64,000 bases of DNA from Herbidospora solisilvae (GCF_009901565.1 NZ_WXEW01000002.1:310001-374000), one strand, 5' to 3'; shown: positions 26,656-34,998, counted from the stretch's first letter. Made by a program: numbers and translations. The notes: generated from the sequence alone by a model not told the origin.

Positions 26656-26692
26656 GCGCGCGTCACCTCGGGTTTCGGGGGAGGTGGGGGAG

Positions 26693-27454
26693 TCATGCGC
26701 GGACCACTTCCGGGCCGTGGAGGGCCAGGTCGGCGGCCACCTGGGGGTCGAGGACGGTGTCGGTGATCACGACGTCGATCTCCGACAGGGCCGCGAAGCG
26801 GGCCAGGTAGGTGTCGCTGAACTTGGTGTGGTCGGCCAGCAGGACGCTGCGCTGCGCGGAGGCGATCATCGCGCGCTTGATCGCGGCCTCGGCCGGGTCG
26901 GGGGTGGTCAGGCCCTTAGCCACGGAGATGCCGTTGGTGCCCATGAACGCCACGTCGACGTGGATGTCGGCCAGGGGCCGCAGTGCCCAGTCGTCGACGG
27001 TGGCGAGGGTCCGGCCGCGGACCCGGCCGCCGAGCATGATGACGTTCAGGTTGGCCCGCGCGGCCAGGATCGTGGCCAGCGGCGGCGAGTTCACGATGAC
27101 CGTCAGCTCGCGGTCGGCGGGGAGTTCCTGGGCCAGCCGCCGGGTCGTCGACCCGGCGTCGATGATGATCGCGCCGTCCTGCGGCAGCTCGCCGAGGGCG
27201 GCCTTGGCGATGCGTTCCTTCTCGGACGTCATGACCTCGTCGCGCGCCGCGAGCGCGGGCTCGAAGCCGAGCCGCTCGACGGGGATGGCCCCCCCGTGGA
27301 CGCGCCGCAGCACCCCGGCCTTCTCGAGGGCGGTCAGGTCGCGGCGCACGGTCTCGGTGGTGACGGCGAACTCCTCGGCCAGGGTCACCACGTCGACCCG
27401 CCCGGCGGCGCGGGCCCGGCGCAGGATCTCCTGCTGTCGCTCCTCGGCGTACAT
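26693..27454 (-). CDS. fruR: DeoR-family repressor of the PTS operon
   Basis: A 253-residue DeoR regulator. The N-terminal HTH reads ERQQEILRRARAAGRVDVVT and TTETVRRDLTALEKAGVLRRVHGGAI, the DeoR signature. The C-terminal DeoRC sensor domain includes IIIDAGSTTRRLAQELP and ADHTKFSDTYLARFA, which binds sugar phosphates in this family. It is the first gene of the operon and lies next to phased GTTTTATC-type repeats (27462-27510). It probably represses the operon and responds to a phosphorylated sugar such as fructose-1-phosphate. The symbol is by analogy. Confidence 0.88.
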   Translation of the reverse strand: MYAEERQQEILRRARAAGRVDVVTLAEEFAVTTETVRRDLTALEKAGVLRRVHGGAIPVERLGFEPALAARDEVMTSEKERIAKAALGELPQDGAIIIDAGSTTRRLAQELPADRELTVIVNSPPLATILAARANLNVIMLGGRVRGRTLATVDDWALRPLADIHVDVAFMGTNGISVAKGLTTPDPAEAAIKRAMIASAQRSVLLADHTKFSDTYLARFAALSEIDVVITDTVLDPQVAADLALHGPEVVRA

Positions 27455-27461
27455 GATGTTG

Positions 27462-27510
27462 GTTTTATCCTTGGGTGTGTTGTTTTATCTGTGATTACAC
27501 CCGTTTTACG
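27462..27510 (-). promoter_or_regulatory. Phased DeoR-type operator repeats
   Basis: Three direct repeats lie just upstream of the deoR gene: GTTTTATC at 27462-27469, GTTTTATC at 27482-27489 and GTTTTACG at 27503-27510. The spacing is 20 and 21 bp, about two helical turns. On the coding strand these read GATAAAAC, GATAAAAC and CGTAAAAC. This is the expected arrangement for an oligomeric DeoR repressor. Confidence 0.7.
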
Positions 27511-27655
27511 GGGAGGGTCAAGGGGTGAAACCACACCGAAACACTCATGACCACGACATGTCATGACTCGGATGCGCATGGTGATCGCTTTTCGATGTGA
27601 AGGGGCTGTGTCACGATCGAGGCGGCACGACTCGTAATTCGAATTCGGCGGCGGG

Positions 27656-28789
27656 GTGCCCGTGCACGAGACACGTGACCTACTCGACCCGGAGGCCAGG
27701 AGCGACAGCGTCCTCCAGGTCATCAGGGCGTTGATGTGCCGTTCCGGCCTGCGCACCGAGCTGGCCAGGCGCACCGGCCTGTCGATCGCGTCGGTCAGCA
27801 CGGCGGTGCAGCGGCTGCTCGACGACGACATCGCCCACGGCGGCAAGAAGGAGCCCGTCGCGCTGCGCCCGGTGACCGGGGTGGCGGTCGGGATACAGGT
27901 CGGCGCCCGGCACGTCACCGTGGCCGCGCGGTTACCCCACTGGCCCCGGGATCAGGTGCGGCTCGTCTCGCTCGGGCGGGGGCTGCGCGACGGCGGGGCC
28001 TGGATCGACGCCGCGGCCGGCGCGGTGGCCGACCTCGCCGGGTCGATCGGGCGTGGTCCGGGCGACGTCGCGACGGTGGGGCTGGCCGTGCCCTGGCCGG
28101 TCGACCCACGCGACCTGTCGCCCTCGCCCCCCTCGCCCTGGTTCGCCGCGCCCGACCTGCACCGCCGCCTCTCGGCCCGGTTCGGCGAGGTCAAGGTGGT
28201 CGTCGACGCCGACGCCCGGCTGGGCGCGCTGAACGAGCAGACCTACCACCATCCGTACGAGACCCTGCTCTACGTCGAGCTCGCCGAGCACGTGCTCGGC
28301 GGGCTGGTCGTCGGGCCGCGCATGCTGCGCGGCGCGCTGGGCCGGGCAGGGAGCGTCGGGCACCACTCCGTCGATCCCGTGGGGCTCGACTGCTGGTGTG
28401 GCCAAAGAGGATGTTTGGAACGTTACATCAGCGTTCCGGCGGTGCTGGAGGGGGTGTACGTGAGCATCCGGGCCCGAGGGGAGGAGCCGCCCACCTCGAT
28501 CGGCGCGCTCATCGACCGCGCCCGGGGCGGCGACCCCGACTGCCGGTGGGCCCTCAGCGTCGCCGCGAAGAGGCTGGCCCGCGCCCTGCGCGCGAGCGCC
28601 GTCACCCTGGAGACCCAGGCGGTCGTGCTGGGCGGCCCGCTCGCCCCCGGCCTGCGGCTGGTCGCCGCCGAGTGTGAACAGGAGCTCCGCCGCTCGGCGT
28701 GGACCCGCCACATGGAACTGCGGTTCGCCCAGCCGGACGCCGCCGCCCACGGGGCGCTGATTCTCGGGCTCATCGGCCATCTCCGCTGA
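27656..28789 (+). CDS. ROK-family transcriptional regulator
   Basis: A 377-residue ROK protein with an N-terminal winged HTH (LRTELARRTGLSIASVSTAVQRLLDDDIA). The sugar-kinase-like body keeps the zinc motif CWCGQRGCLE and an Asp in VVVDADARLGALNE. The phosphate-1 loop, normally DxGGT, is replaced by GVAVGIQVGARHVTV, so ATP-dependent kinase activity is unlikely and a ligand-binding regulator is the better call. The start may be GTG 27656 or GTG 27662. It lies 61 bp upstream of the lasso precursor on the same strand; GACTCTCGGTAGAGTC (28788-28803) sits at its end. Confidence 0.82.
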   Translation: MPVHETRDLLDPEARSDSVLQVIRALMCRSGLRTELARRTGLSIASVSTAVQRLLDDDIAHGGKKEPVALRPVTGVAVGIQVGARHVTVAARLPHWPRDQVRLVSLGRGLRDGGAWIDAAAGAVADLAGSIGRGPGDVATVGLAVPWPVDPRDLSPSPPSPWFAAPDLHRRLSARFGEVKVVVDADARLGALNEQTYHHPYETLLYVELAEHVLGGLVVGPRMLRGALGRAGSVGHHSVDPVGLDCWCGQRGCLERYISVPAVLEGVYVSIRARGEEPPTSIGALIDRARGGDPDCRWALSVAAKRLARALRASAVTLETQAVVLGGPLAPGLRLVAAECEQELRRSAWTRHMELRFAQPDAAAHGALILGLIGHLR

Positions 28790-28850
28790 CTCTCGGTAGA
28801 GTCACTCTGGTCTCTTCCGTATCCCACTTCACAGGCACAGGTGGTCATTC

Positions 28851-28994
28851 ATGTCAGCAGAGGGGCCCGAACCGCCTTCGCCGGAGCCCGACTATGAGCC
28901 GCCCACCCTCATCCGCCTCGGCCGGGTCACCGACCTGTTCGGCGGAAACTCAAGCAGCGGAAACGCCGACGCGAATTCCGACTATTACTGGTGA
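28851..28994 (+). CDS. Lasso-peptide precursor (A protein)
   Basis: A 47-residue precursor, too short for routine gene calling. AGGTGG is 6 bases before the ATG. The leader contains Y15-x-x-P18-x-L20-x-x-x-G24 (YEPPTLIRLG), the element recognised by lasso RRE proteins. Cleavage after Gly31 gives the core GNSSSGNADANSDYYW (28944-28991). Gly1 and Asp9 are placed for a nine-residue macrolactam and the tail is ANSDYYW. The usual Thr at leader position -2 is Phe (DLFG|G). It is followed by the cyclase and leader-peptidase genes. The identity is based on motif plus neighbours. Confidence 0.88.
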   Translation: MSAEGPEPPSPEPDYEPPTLIRLGRVTDLFGGNSSSGNADANSDYYW

Positions 28995-30753
28995 TTTCGG
29001 AATTCTGATCAGAACGGTCGGCGGCCGTCTCGACGGAGGCGCGGCCCTCCCGGGAAGACCGGCGTGGCCCGGCGCCGACGCGGTGCGGATCTACGGCACA
29101 CCCCCGTCCGGCCTGGTCAGAGCCGTCGACCGCGGCGACCGCCGGGTCGTCTTCCTCGGCCACGTCCTGGCCACCGAACGGGAACTGCGGACCGCCCCGA
29201 TCCGGGAACTGCCCGGAGCTTATTCCTGCGGGATCGTCACCGCCGACGAGGTGGAGCTGCACACCGACCGCGCGGGTCAATTCCCCTTTCACATCTCGGT
29301 ACGCGGCCACGAGACCCTGATCGCCCATCACGCGACCCTCCTGGCCGCGCTCCATTCCCGCACGCCCGACCCGCTCTCGGCGGCCATTCAGATCACCTGC
29401 CCGAATGTGCTCGCCCTGACAATGGGCCGTTCGTTCTTCACCGATGTCGGCCGATACGAGAATGTGCACCACGGCCCCGTGCTCCCGCTGCGTGAGGCGC
29501 TGACGGAGGCGGTCTCCCGGCGCGGCCCGGGAGTGAGCGCCGACTTCAGCGGCGGCATCGACTCGACCTCCCTCGCCTTCCTCGCCGCGGCCGACGGCCC
29601 GGTCGACGCGGTCGTCTACCACCACGAGCAGCTCCCGGCCGCCGACCTCGATGCGGCCCGGCGGGCGGCCGCCCTGAGCGACCGCATCAGGCTGAGCGTG
29701 GTCACCGGAGACCGGGAGACGCTGCCCTACCAAGGGATCGACGAAGCCCCGGCAGTGCCGGGGCTCGACCTGCCCGCGCCCGGCCTCCGGGCCCATCGCA
29801 GTGCGGCGGGACTCCATGCGAACGTGCCGGGAGGTCTGGCGGTGCCGGGGCTCGACTGGCCGGCGCCCGGCCTCCTGGCCTGCCGACGGGCGGCGCTGCG
29901 ACTCGACTGGGCCCGGCGGTCCGGAGGTCCGGTGCATCTCACCGGAGAAGGCGCCGACGCGCTGTTCCAGCCGCCGCCCTCCTACCTCGCCACCCTCGTC
30001 AGACACGGCGACCTGCGGAGATGGGCCGGCCACAGCGCACGGCTGAGCCGGTTGCGGCAGGCGTCGGCGCTCGACCTCGCGCTGCGGGCGGCCCGCCTCG
30101 CCGCCACCTCCCACGGCCGGGCGCTCCGCGTGCTGGCCCGCTCCCTGACCCGCCCGCCCGCCACCACCCCGCCGCGCCCGGCCGACGCCGTCGCCTGGTG
30201 GAACGTGCCGGGCGAGACCGCCGGATGGCTGACCCCCCGGATCCGCCGCGAACTGGCCGACCTGGCCGCAGACCCCGCCACCGTCCGCGGGCTCCCGCCG
30301 GGCCTGACCCCGGCCCGGCACGCCACGCTGGCGTCCCTCCGCTCGGCCGCCGCCGCGCAGCGCTTCCTCCGCACCCTCGGCGACCACCTCGGGGTGCGGG
30401 TGCACGCCCCCTACCTGGACGACGCGGTCGTCGGCGCGGTCCTCGACGCCCCGGCCCCGACCCCCGACCCGTCGAGGGCCAAGCCGCAACTGGCCGACGC
30501 CCTGACGGGGCTGGTCCCCGAGCCGGTCCTGACCCGCCGCACCAAGGGCGCCTACCAGGCCGAGGAGTACGCGGGCGCCCGCGCGGCCCGCCGCCGGATC
30601 GCCGCCCTGCTGGCCGACTCACGCCTGGCCGACCTCGGAGTGGTGGATCCGGCCGCCGTGAGCGACACGCTGACCCGGCTGAACGCCGGGGCGCCGGTCC
30701 CCCTGAGCGCGCTCGGGCGGCTCGTGGCCCTGGAGGTGTGGCTGCGCGGATGA
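28894..30753 (+). CDS. Lasso-peptide cyclase (asparagine-synthetase homologue, C protein)
   Basis: A protein of up to 619 residues that adenylates the core Asp and closes the ring. The N-terminal amidotransferase-like domain (from DFGILIRTVGG) lacks a catalytic N-terminal Cys, as in lasso cyclases. The synthetase domain has the ATP-pyrophosphatase motif VSADFSGGIDSTSLAF and LTGEGADALF, and ends with ALGRLVALEVWL. The start is uncertain. ATG 28894 has GGAG 7 bases upstream but lies inside the precursor gene in another frame; no ATG/GTG/TTG follows until GTG 29083, which would cut the domain. An 87-bp in-frame duplication lies at 29752-29925. The stop overlaps the B gene (ATGA). Confidence 0.85.
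   Translation: MSRPPSSASAGSPTCSAETQAAETPTRIPTITGDFGILIRTVGGRLDGGAALPGRPAWPGADAVRIYGTPPSGLVRAVDRGDRRVVFLGHVLATERELRTAPIRELPGAYSCGIVTADEVELHTDRAGQFPFHISVRGHETLIAHHATLLAALHSRTPDPLSAAIQITCPNVLALTMGRSFFTDVGRYENVHHGPVLPLREALTEAVSRRGPGVSADFSGGIDSTSLAFLAAADGPVDAVVYHHEQLPAADLDAARRAAALSDRIRLSVVTGDRETLPYQGIDEAPAVPGLDLPAPGLRAHRSAAGLHANVPGGLAVPGLDWPAPGLLACRRAALRLDWARRSGGPVHLTGEGADALFQPPPSYLATLVRHGDLRRWAGHSARLSRLRQASALDLALRAARLAATSHGRALRVLARSLTRPPATTPPRPADAVAWWNVPGETAGWLTPRIRRELADLAADPATVRGLPPGLTPARHATLASLRSAAAAQRFLRTLGDHLGVRVHAPYLDDAVVGAVLDAPAPTPDPSRAKPQLADALTGLVPEPVLTRRTKGAYQAEEYAGARAARRRIAALLADSRLADLGVVDPAAVSDTLTRLNAGAPVPLSALGRLVALEVWLRG
29752..29925 (+). repeat. In-frame 87-bp tandem duplication inside the cyclase gene
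   Basis: Two adjacent 29-codon units begin AVPGLDLPAPGLRAHRSAA and AVPGLDWPAPGLLACRRAA, identical at 15 of the first 19 residues and very similar in DNA, then diverging. The unit covers the DxPxPG segment that precedes the synthetase helices. Confidence 0.8.
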
Positions 30754-31427
30754 TCTACCAACTGGCCGACGACGAGCGGGGCCTCGTCCTCGTCGACGTC
30801 CGCACGGGCGAGTGCCACGTCCTCAACCCGCCCGGCATGGTGACCTGGAGCGTCCTCAGCTCGGGCGGCAGCCGTGACGACGCGGTCAGCGCCCTGGCCT
30901 CCCGCTATCCGGCCGTCCCGGGAGAGCGGCTGCGCGCCGACGTCGACGCGCTGCTCGACGACCTCCATCAGGTCGGGCTGGTGCCGGTCGCCGCGCCCCC
31001 GACGGCGGCGACCGGCCGGGTGCGGCCCTTCGACGTGCCCATGGCGGCCGGGCCGCCGGGCCGCCCGGGTCTCCGGGCGGCCCTGTTCCTGATGGTGGCC
31101 GCGGCGGTGCTGCTGCTGTTCCCGTTCCGGGTCGCCCACCGGCTCGCCCTGCGCGCGGGCCGGAACCGGCGGCCCCTCGACCCGGCGACCGCGCGCCGGA
31201 TGGCCGCCGACGTCGGCCGCGCCGCCGCCTGGTTCCCCGGCCGGGCCGCCTGCCTCCAGATCTCGCTGGCCACGGTGTTGTGGGCAGGGGCCCGGGGACG
31301 CCGGGCCGAGTGGTGCTTCGGGGTGCGGCCCGATCCCTACACCTTCCACGCCTGGATCGAGGCCGGCGGCGAGCGGGTCACCACCGGCGACGAACCGTCC
31401 TACCACCGGCTGCGGTTCCTGCCGTAG
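30750..31427 (+). CDS. Lasso-peptide leader peptidase with fused RRE (B1-B2 fusion)
   Basis: A 225-residue protein. Residues 1-80 are a PqqD-like recognition element (MIYQLADDERGLVLVDVRTG, then HVLNPPGMVTWSVL) that should bind the precursor leader. After a Pro/Ala linker and a hydrophobic stretch (about 108-130) comes the transglutaminase-like cysteine peptidase with Cys168 in RAACLQISLA, His200 in TFHAWIE and Asp214 in TTGDEP. The Cys-His spacing of 32 is that of McjB. In most actinobacterial loci B1 and B2 are separate genes. The start overlaps the cyclase stop, and the 3' end overlaps the converging gene by 28 bases. Confidence 0.88.
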   Translation: MIYQLADDERGLVLVDVRTGECHVLNPPGMVTWSVLSSGGSRDDAVSALASRYPAVPGERLRADVDALLDDLHQVGLVPVAAPPTAATGRVRPFDVPMAAGPPGRPGLRAALFLMVAAAVLLLFPFRVAHRLALRAGRNRRPLDPATARRMAADVGRAAAWFPGRAACLQISLATVLWAGARGRRAEWCFGVRPDPYTFHAWIEAGGERVTTGDEPSYHRLRFLP

Positions 31428-32422
31428 TCCATGGGCAGGGCCTGGAGGCGTTCGACCGGGATCTCCGACAACACGAAGTACTTCTCCGGGCCGTCGGGCT
31501 CGACGAGGTGGTCGGGGTCGAACAGCTCGAAGTAGGGGTCGACGCCGCCGTTGCGGGCCATGTGGGGGCGCGGGTCCTCCGCGTACGTCACCAGGGCGCC
31601 GCCCTTGTCGGTCATGATCAGGCCGTATTCCTGCATCGCCCGCGCGATGGTCCGGGCGGCGGGCGAGGTCAGGGTCGAGACGTCGAAGGCCGGGTCGAGG
31701 CGGAAACGCTGGCCCTCGCACGGGATGTCCTCGCCCTCGACGAAACCGTCGTTGCGGGTGGCGGGCCAGCTGTGGCAGTTCGCCCTGGTGCGGACCGTCA
31801 CGATGTTCAGCGCGTGGTCGATGTAGCCCCGCCGGAGCTCCTCGATGCGGATCGTGAACGCGCCGAACGGCAGGCCCGTGGCGGTCGCGCCGAGCGGGTT
31901 GTCGAAGATGCCGGGGTTGCGCGAGTAGTTCTCGATCTTGCCGCCCCAGCAGGCCGACCAGTTGCCCAGGGCGTCCTTCTCGGCCCGCCAGAAGTCCCAA
32001 TAGGTGTCGGTGGAGGGCTGGTAGATCGCCACGGAGGCGTCGGTGCCCTTCGAGACGATCAGGTCCCCGGGGGTGGGCACCGAGCGCAGCGAGTCGGCGA
32101 TGACCGGGGCGAGGTGGGGCAGGCCCAGGCAGTCGGAGAAGCGCCACTGCCTGCGGGGGGTGTGCCTGCCGACGGTGTAGACGGGCGCCGAGTACTCGTC
32201 GGTGTTGATCGCCCAGCTTCCGTAGTTCTGCTCCTTGTCGAGCTTGATGTTGTCCACGATGGCCTGCGAGTTCGGGGCCAGCGGCACGTTCCGGGGCAGC
32301 TTCTGGTTCCACGGGCCCCACTTCGCGAAGCCGTTGGTCGGCCTGGGGTGGGCGTCGGCCGTCGCCGGGGCCATCACCAGCGCGGTCGTCAGGGCCAGGA
32401 TGAGCGCTTTGCGCAGCAGCAT
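31400..32422 (-). CDS. Secreted protein of unknown function
   Basis: A 340-residue exported protein with a clear signal peptide (LLRKALILALTTALVMAPATADA, cleavage near residue 24). The mature part has no domain I can name with certainty. Motifs such as RRGYIDHALNIVTVRTRANC, WPATRNDG and MQEYGLIMTDKGGALVTY resemble a widespread family of secreted bacterial and plant proteins with the pattern IxHAL...PA...DG...YGmixxDnG. Four Cys are present in the mature protein. It converges on and overlaps the lasso B gene by 28 bases; a link to the lasso peptide is not implied. Confidence 0.75.
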   Translation of the reverse strand: MLLRKALILALTTALVMAPATADAHPRPTNGFAKWGPWNQKLPRNVPLAPNSQAIVDNIKLDKEQNYGSWAINTDEYSAPVYTVGRHTPRRQWRFSDCLGLPHLAPVIADSLRSVPTPGDLIVSKGTDASVAIYQPSTDTYWDFWRAEKDALGNWSACWGGKIENYSRNPGIFDNPLGATATGLPFGAFTIRIEELRRGYIDHALNIVTVRTRANCHSWPATRNDGFVEGEDIPCEGQRFRLDPAFDVSTLTSPAARTIARAMQEYGLIMTDKGGALVTYAEDPRPHMARNGGVDPYFELFDPDHLVEPDGPEKYFVLSEIPVERLQALPMDYGRNRSRW

Positions 32423-32457
32423 GGCGCGAGGGTAGGCGGGGGCGCCCTCCGGAGGCT

Positions 32458-34908
32458 TCAGGGTGCGACCCCGGGAATTCCGGCCGCCGACCCCAGCTCG
32501 CGCAGCTCCCGCCGCGAGCTGATGTCGAGCCGCCGGAACACGTGCCCCAGGTGGAACTCGACCGTCTTCACGCTGACCACGAGCCGGTCGGCGATCTCCC
32601 GATTGGTCAGGCCGTCGCAGGCCAGCCCGGCGACGGCGCGTTCGGCGGGGGTGAGGTCGTCGAAGGGGCGGCCGGGGCCGTCGACGGCGAGGCCCGCGTC
32701 GCGGGCGGCGGCGCGCGTCAGGTCCTGGTAGGCGCGGGCGCCGATCCGCTCGAACTCCCGGTACGCCGCCCGCAACGCCCGCTCGCCCGCCTTCGACCTG
32801 CCCCGGAGCAGGTGGCAGCGGCCCGTGAGGAGGTCGACGAACGCGCGCTCCAGCGGGAACGGCGCGGCGTGCACGCGGGCCTCGGCGAAACAGGCCAGCG
32901 CCCGCTCGTGCTCGCCGCGGGCCATCGCGATCAGCCCCCGGGCCCGGGAGGCGCCCAGGCCGTCCGGGAGATCCGGGGGGTCCCCGAGATCACCGGCCCG
33001 GCCCAGCTGGGCGAGGGCCTCCTCCCGGACCGCGCCGAGCAGGTGGGTACCCGGTTCGCCGGCCGGATAGATCCCGGCCAGGTCGGTCGACGCGGCCAGC
33101 GCCCACGACGGGTCGTCGCGGGCCCGCGCGATGGCGATGGCCGCCGCGGCGGCGTAGACGCGGGCGGCCGGCACACCGGTGGCGCGGGCCCAGCGGGCCG
33201 ACTCCTCGGCGTGGGCGCCCGCACGGGCCCACTCGCCCATCGCGGCCAGCGGGTAGGCGGCCTGGGCGTGCAGCATCGCGTAGTCCCAGACGCGCTCGTT
33301 GTCCTGGGCGTCGGCGACGGCGAGTTCGGTGTGCAGCACCGCCTCGGCCAGCTCGCCGCGCCGGTAGAGCGCCTCGCCGAGGAAGCCGAGCGCCTGCCCG
33401 ACCCGCAGCGGTTCGCCCTCGGCGGCGCGGTGGACGGCCAGCCGCAGGTCGGCGCAGGAGCCGTCGAGGTCGCCGCGCCACAGCCGGATGACGCCGCGGG
33501 CCACCAGGCCGTCGAGCCCGGCGGGCGCGCCCGGGGTGTCGGCGGAGGCCAGCAGCTCCAGCGCCTCCGCGCCGCGTCCGGCGACGGCCAGGCCGAGCGC
33601 CCGCGCGAACCACGCGAAGGCCGCCACCCAGGGCTCCCGCGCGCCCGCGACCGCCCGCGCGCCGAAGGTGATCATGTCATGGTCCGAGACGGTGACGACG
33701 CCGATGACGGCGAGCTGGCTCGCGATCCGGGCGTCGAGGTCGGCCGGGCCCTCGTCGGCCTCCAGGTCCAGCGCGTGCAGCAGGAGGGCCCTGGCCTCGG
33801 CGACCTGGCCCATGAGGAGCGTCTGGTAGCCGTACACATAACGACCCCGCCTGCTCCGGTCGGCGGCCAGCCAGCCGCGGAACGGCAGGGTGCGGGCCAG
33901 GTCGCCGGCCACGAGCATGGCCTCGAGCGCGGCCAGCCGCAGGCCCCGGTCGCCGGTCAGCGGGAGCGACTGGGCCAGCAGCACCGCCGCCTCCTGGGTG
34001 CGGGAGTCGCGCTGCAGCCGGGTCGCCTCCCGGGCGATCTCGGCGGCCAGCGCCTCGTCCGGCGCACCCCCGGCGGCGGCGATCCGGTGCCGGAGCGAGT
34101 CGTGCCGGGCGTGCAGGGCCCTGCGGCGGGGCTCGGGGATGTCGTGGTAGAGCACGCTGCGGACCAGCGCGCTGGTGAACTCCAGCCCCTTGCCGGTCCG
34201 GCGCACCAGGCCCGTCGCCACCGCCGCGTCCGACTCGCCGCCGACTACAACGGCCCAGCGCCGCCCCTGCACGGACCCGGCATCCAGCAGGGCCCTGACC
34301 TCGGGCGCGCATCTCCTCAGCCGGTCGCGGACGGCCGTCACGACCGAGCGGGGCGCGGGCAGCGGGCCGGAGCCGTAGGCGAGGGTGTGCGGGTCGAGCT
34401 CGTCGAGCAGGTGGCGGGCGTGCAGGGGATGGCCGCCGGTGTGCTCGTGCAGGCGGGCCGCCCCGGCCGGCGACAGTTCGGGGTGCCCGCACAGGGCGGC
34501 CAGCCGGATCAGTTCCCCGGCGCTCAGGCCGGGCAGCGTGACGCGTTCGGTCATCAGGCGGCGCCAGCCGTCGCCCAGGGCGCCGAGGTCGCCGACGACC
34601 ACCACGAACACGTCGGGGCGGCGCCGGACCGCCAGGCGCAGCGCGCCGAGCTGGTCGCGGTCGGCCCAGTGGGCGTCGTCGAGCACCACGACGCAGTCGC
34701 GGAACACCGGTTCGGGGCCCTCCCAGGCCAGTTCCGGTTCGTGTTCGTCGGCGGCGGCCCAGAAGACCGGCCGGTCCTGGCTCGCGGCGAAGCGGCGGGC
34801 CAGCGCCGTCTTGCCGATGCCCGGTTCGCCGTCGATCCCCACCACGTGTGCCCTGGTGGTGGCCAGCCAGGTCAGCTCGGTCTCGCGGCCGACGAAAACC
34901 TCCCGCAT
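32458..34908 (-). CDS. LAL-type LuxR regulator with AAA/NACHT-like ATPase and TPR region
   Basis: An 816-residue regulator. The N-terminal ATPase has Walker A GIDGEPGIGKTALARRF and Walker B CVVVLDDAHWAD. The long helical middle (about 200-740) looks TPR-like. The C-terminal LuxR HTH reads LTPAERAVAGLACDGLTNREIADRLVVSVKTVEFHLGHVFRRL. LAL proteins activate sugar-catabolic or secondary-metabolite genes after nucleotide and inducer binding. The gene stands between the lasso locus and the glycosidase/NRPS island, and could regulate either, but nothing in the sequence fixes the target. Confidence 0.92.
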   Translation of the reverse strand: MREVFVGRETELTWLATTRAHVVGIDGEPGIGKTALARRFAASQDRPVFWAAADEHEPELAWEGPEPVFRDCVVVLDDAHWADRDQLGALRLAVRRRPDVFVVVVGDLGALGDGWRRLMTERVTLPGLSAGELIRLAALCGHPELSPAGAARLHEHTGGHPLHARHLLDELDPHTLAYGSGPLPAPRSVVTAVRDRLRRCAPEVRALLDAGSVQGRRWAVVVGGESDAAVATGLVRRTGKGLEFTSALVRSVLYHDIPEPRRRALHARHDSLRHRIAAAGGAPDEALAAEIAREATRLQRDSRTQEAAVLLAQSLPLTGDRGLRLAALEAMLVAGDLARTLPFRGWLAADRSRRGRYVYGYQTLLMGQVAEARALLLHALDLEADEGPADLDARIASQLAVIGVVTVSDHDMITFGARAVAGAREPWVAAFAWFARALGLAVAGRGAEALELLASADTPGAPAGLDGLVARGVIRLWRGDLDGSCADLRLAVHRAAEGEPLRVGQALGFLGEALYRRGELAEAVLHTELAVADAQDNERVWDYAMLHAQAAYPLAAMGEWARAGAHAEESARWARATGVPAARVYAAAAAIAIARARDDPSWALAASTDLAGIYPAGEPGTHLLGAVREEALAQLGRAGDLGDPPDLPDGLGASRARGLIAMARGEHERALACFAEARVHAAPFPLERAFVDLLTGRCHLLRGRSKAGERALRAAYREFERIGARAYQDLTRAAARDAGLAVDGPGRPFDDLTPAERAVAGLACDGLTNREIADRLVVSVKTVEFHLGHVFRRLDISSRRELRELGSAAGIPGVAP

Positions 34909-34998
34909 TCCGGCTATTCAACGGTCTGGCCGTGGATCGCCAAAGGGTTGGCGGCAGCCGTACCGGAAAAGGGCTCTTGGCCGGTGAATCTTTCACGG

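Noticed and set aside
28941-28991. Lasso core starting at Gly31 instead of Gly32
   Set aside because: This would require a ten-residue ring to reach Asp40; Gly32 gives the standard nine-residue ring.
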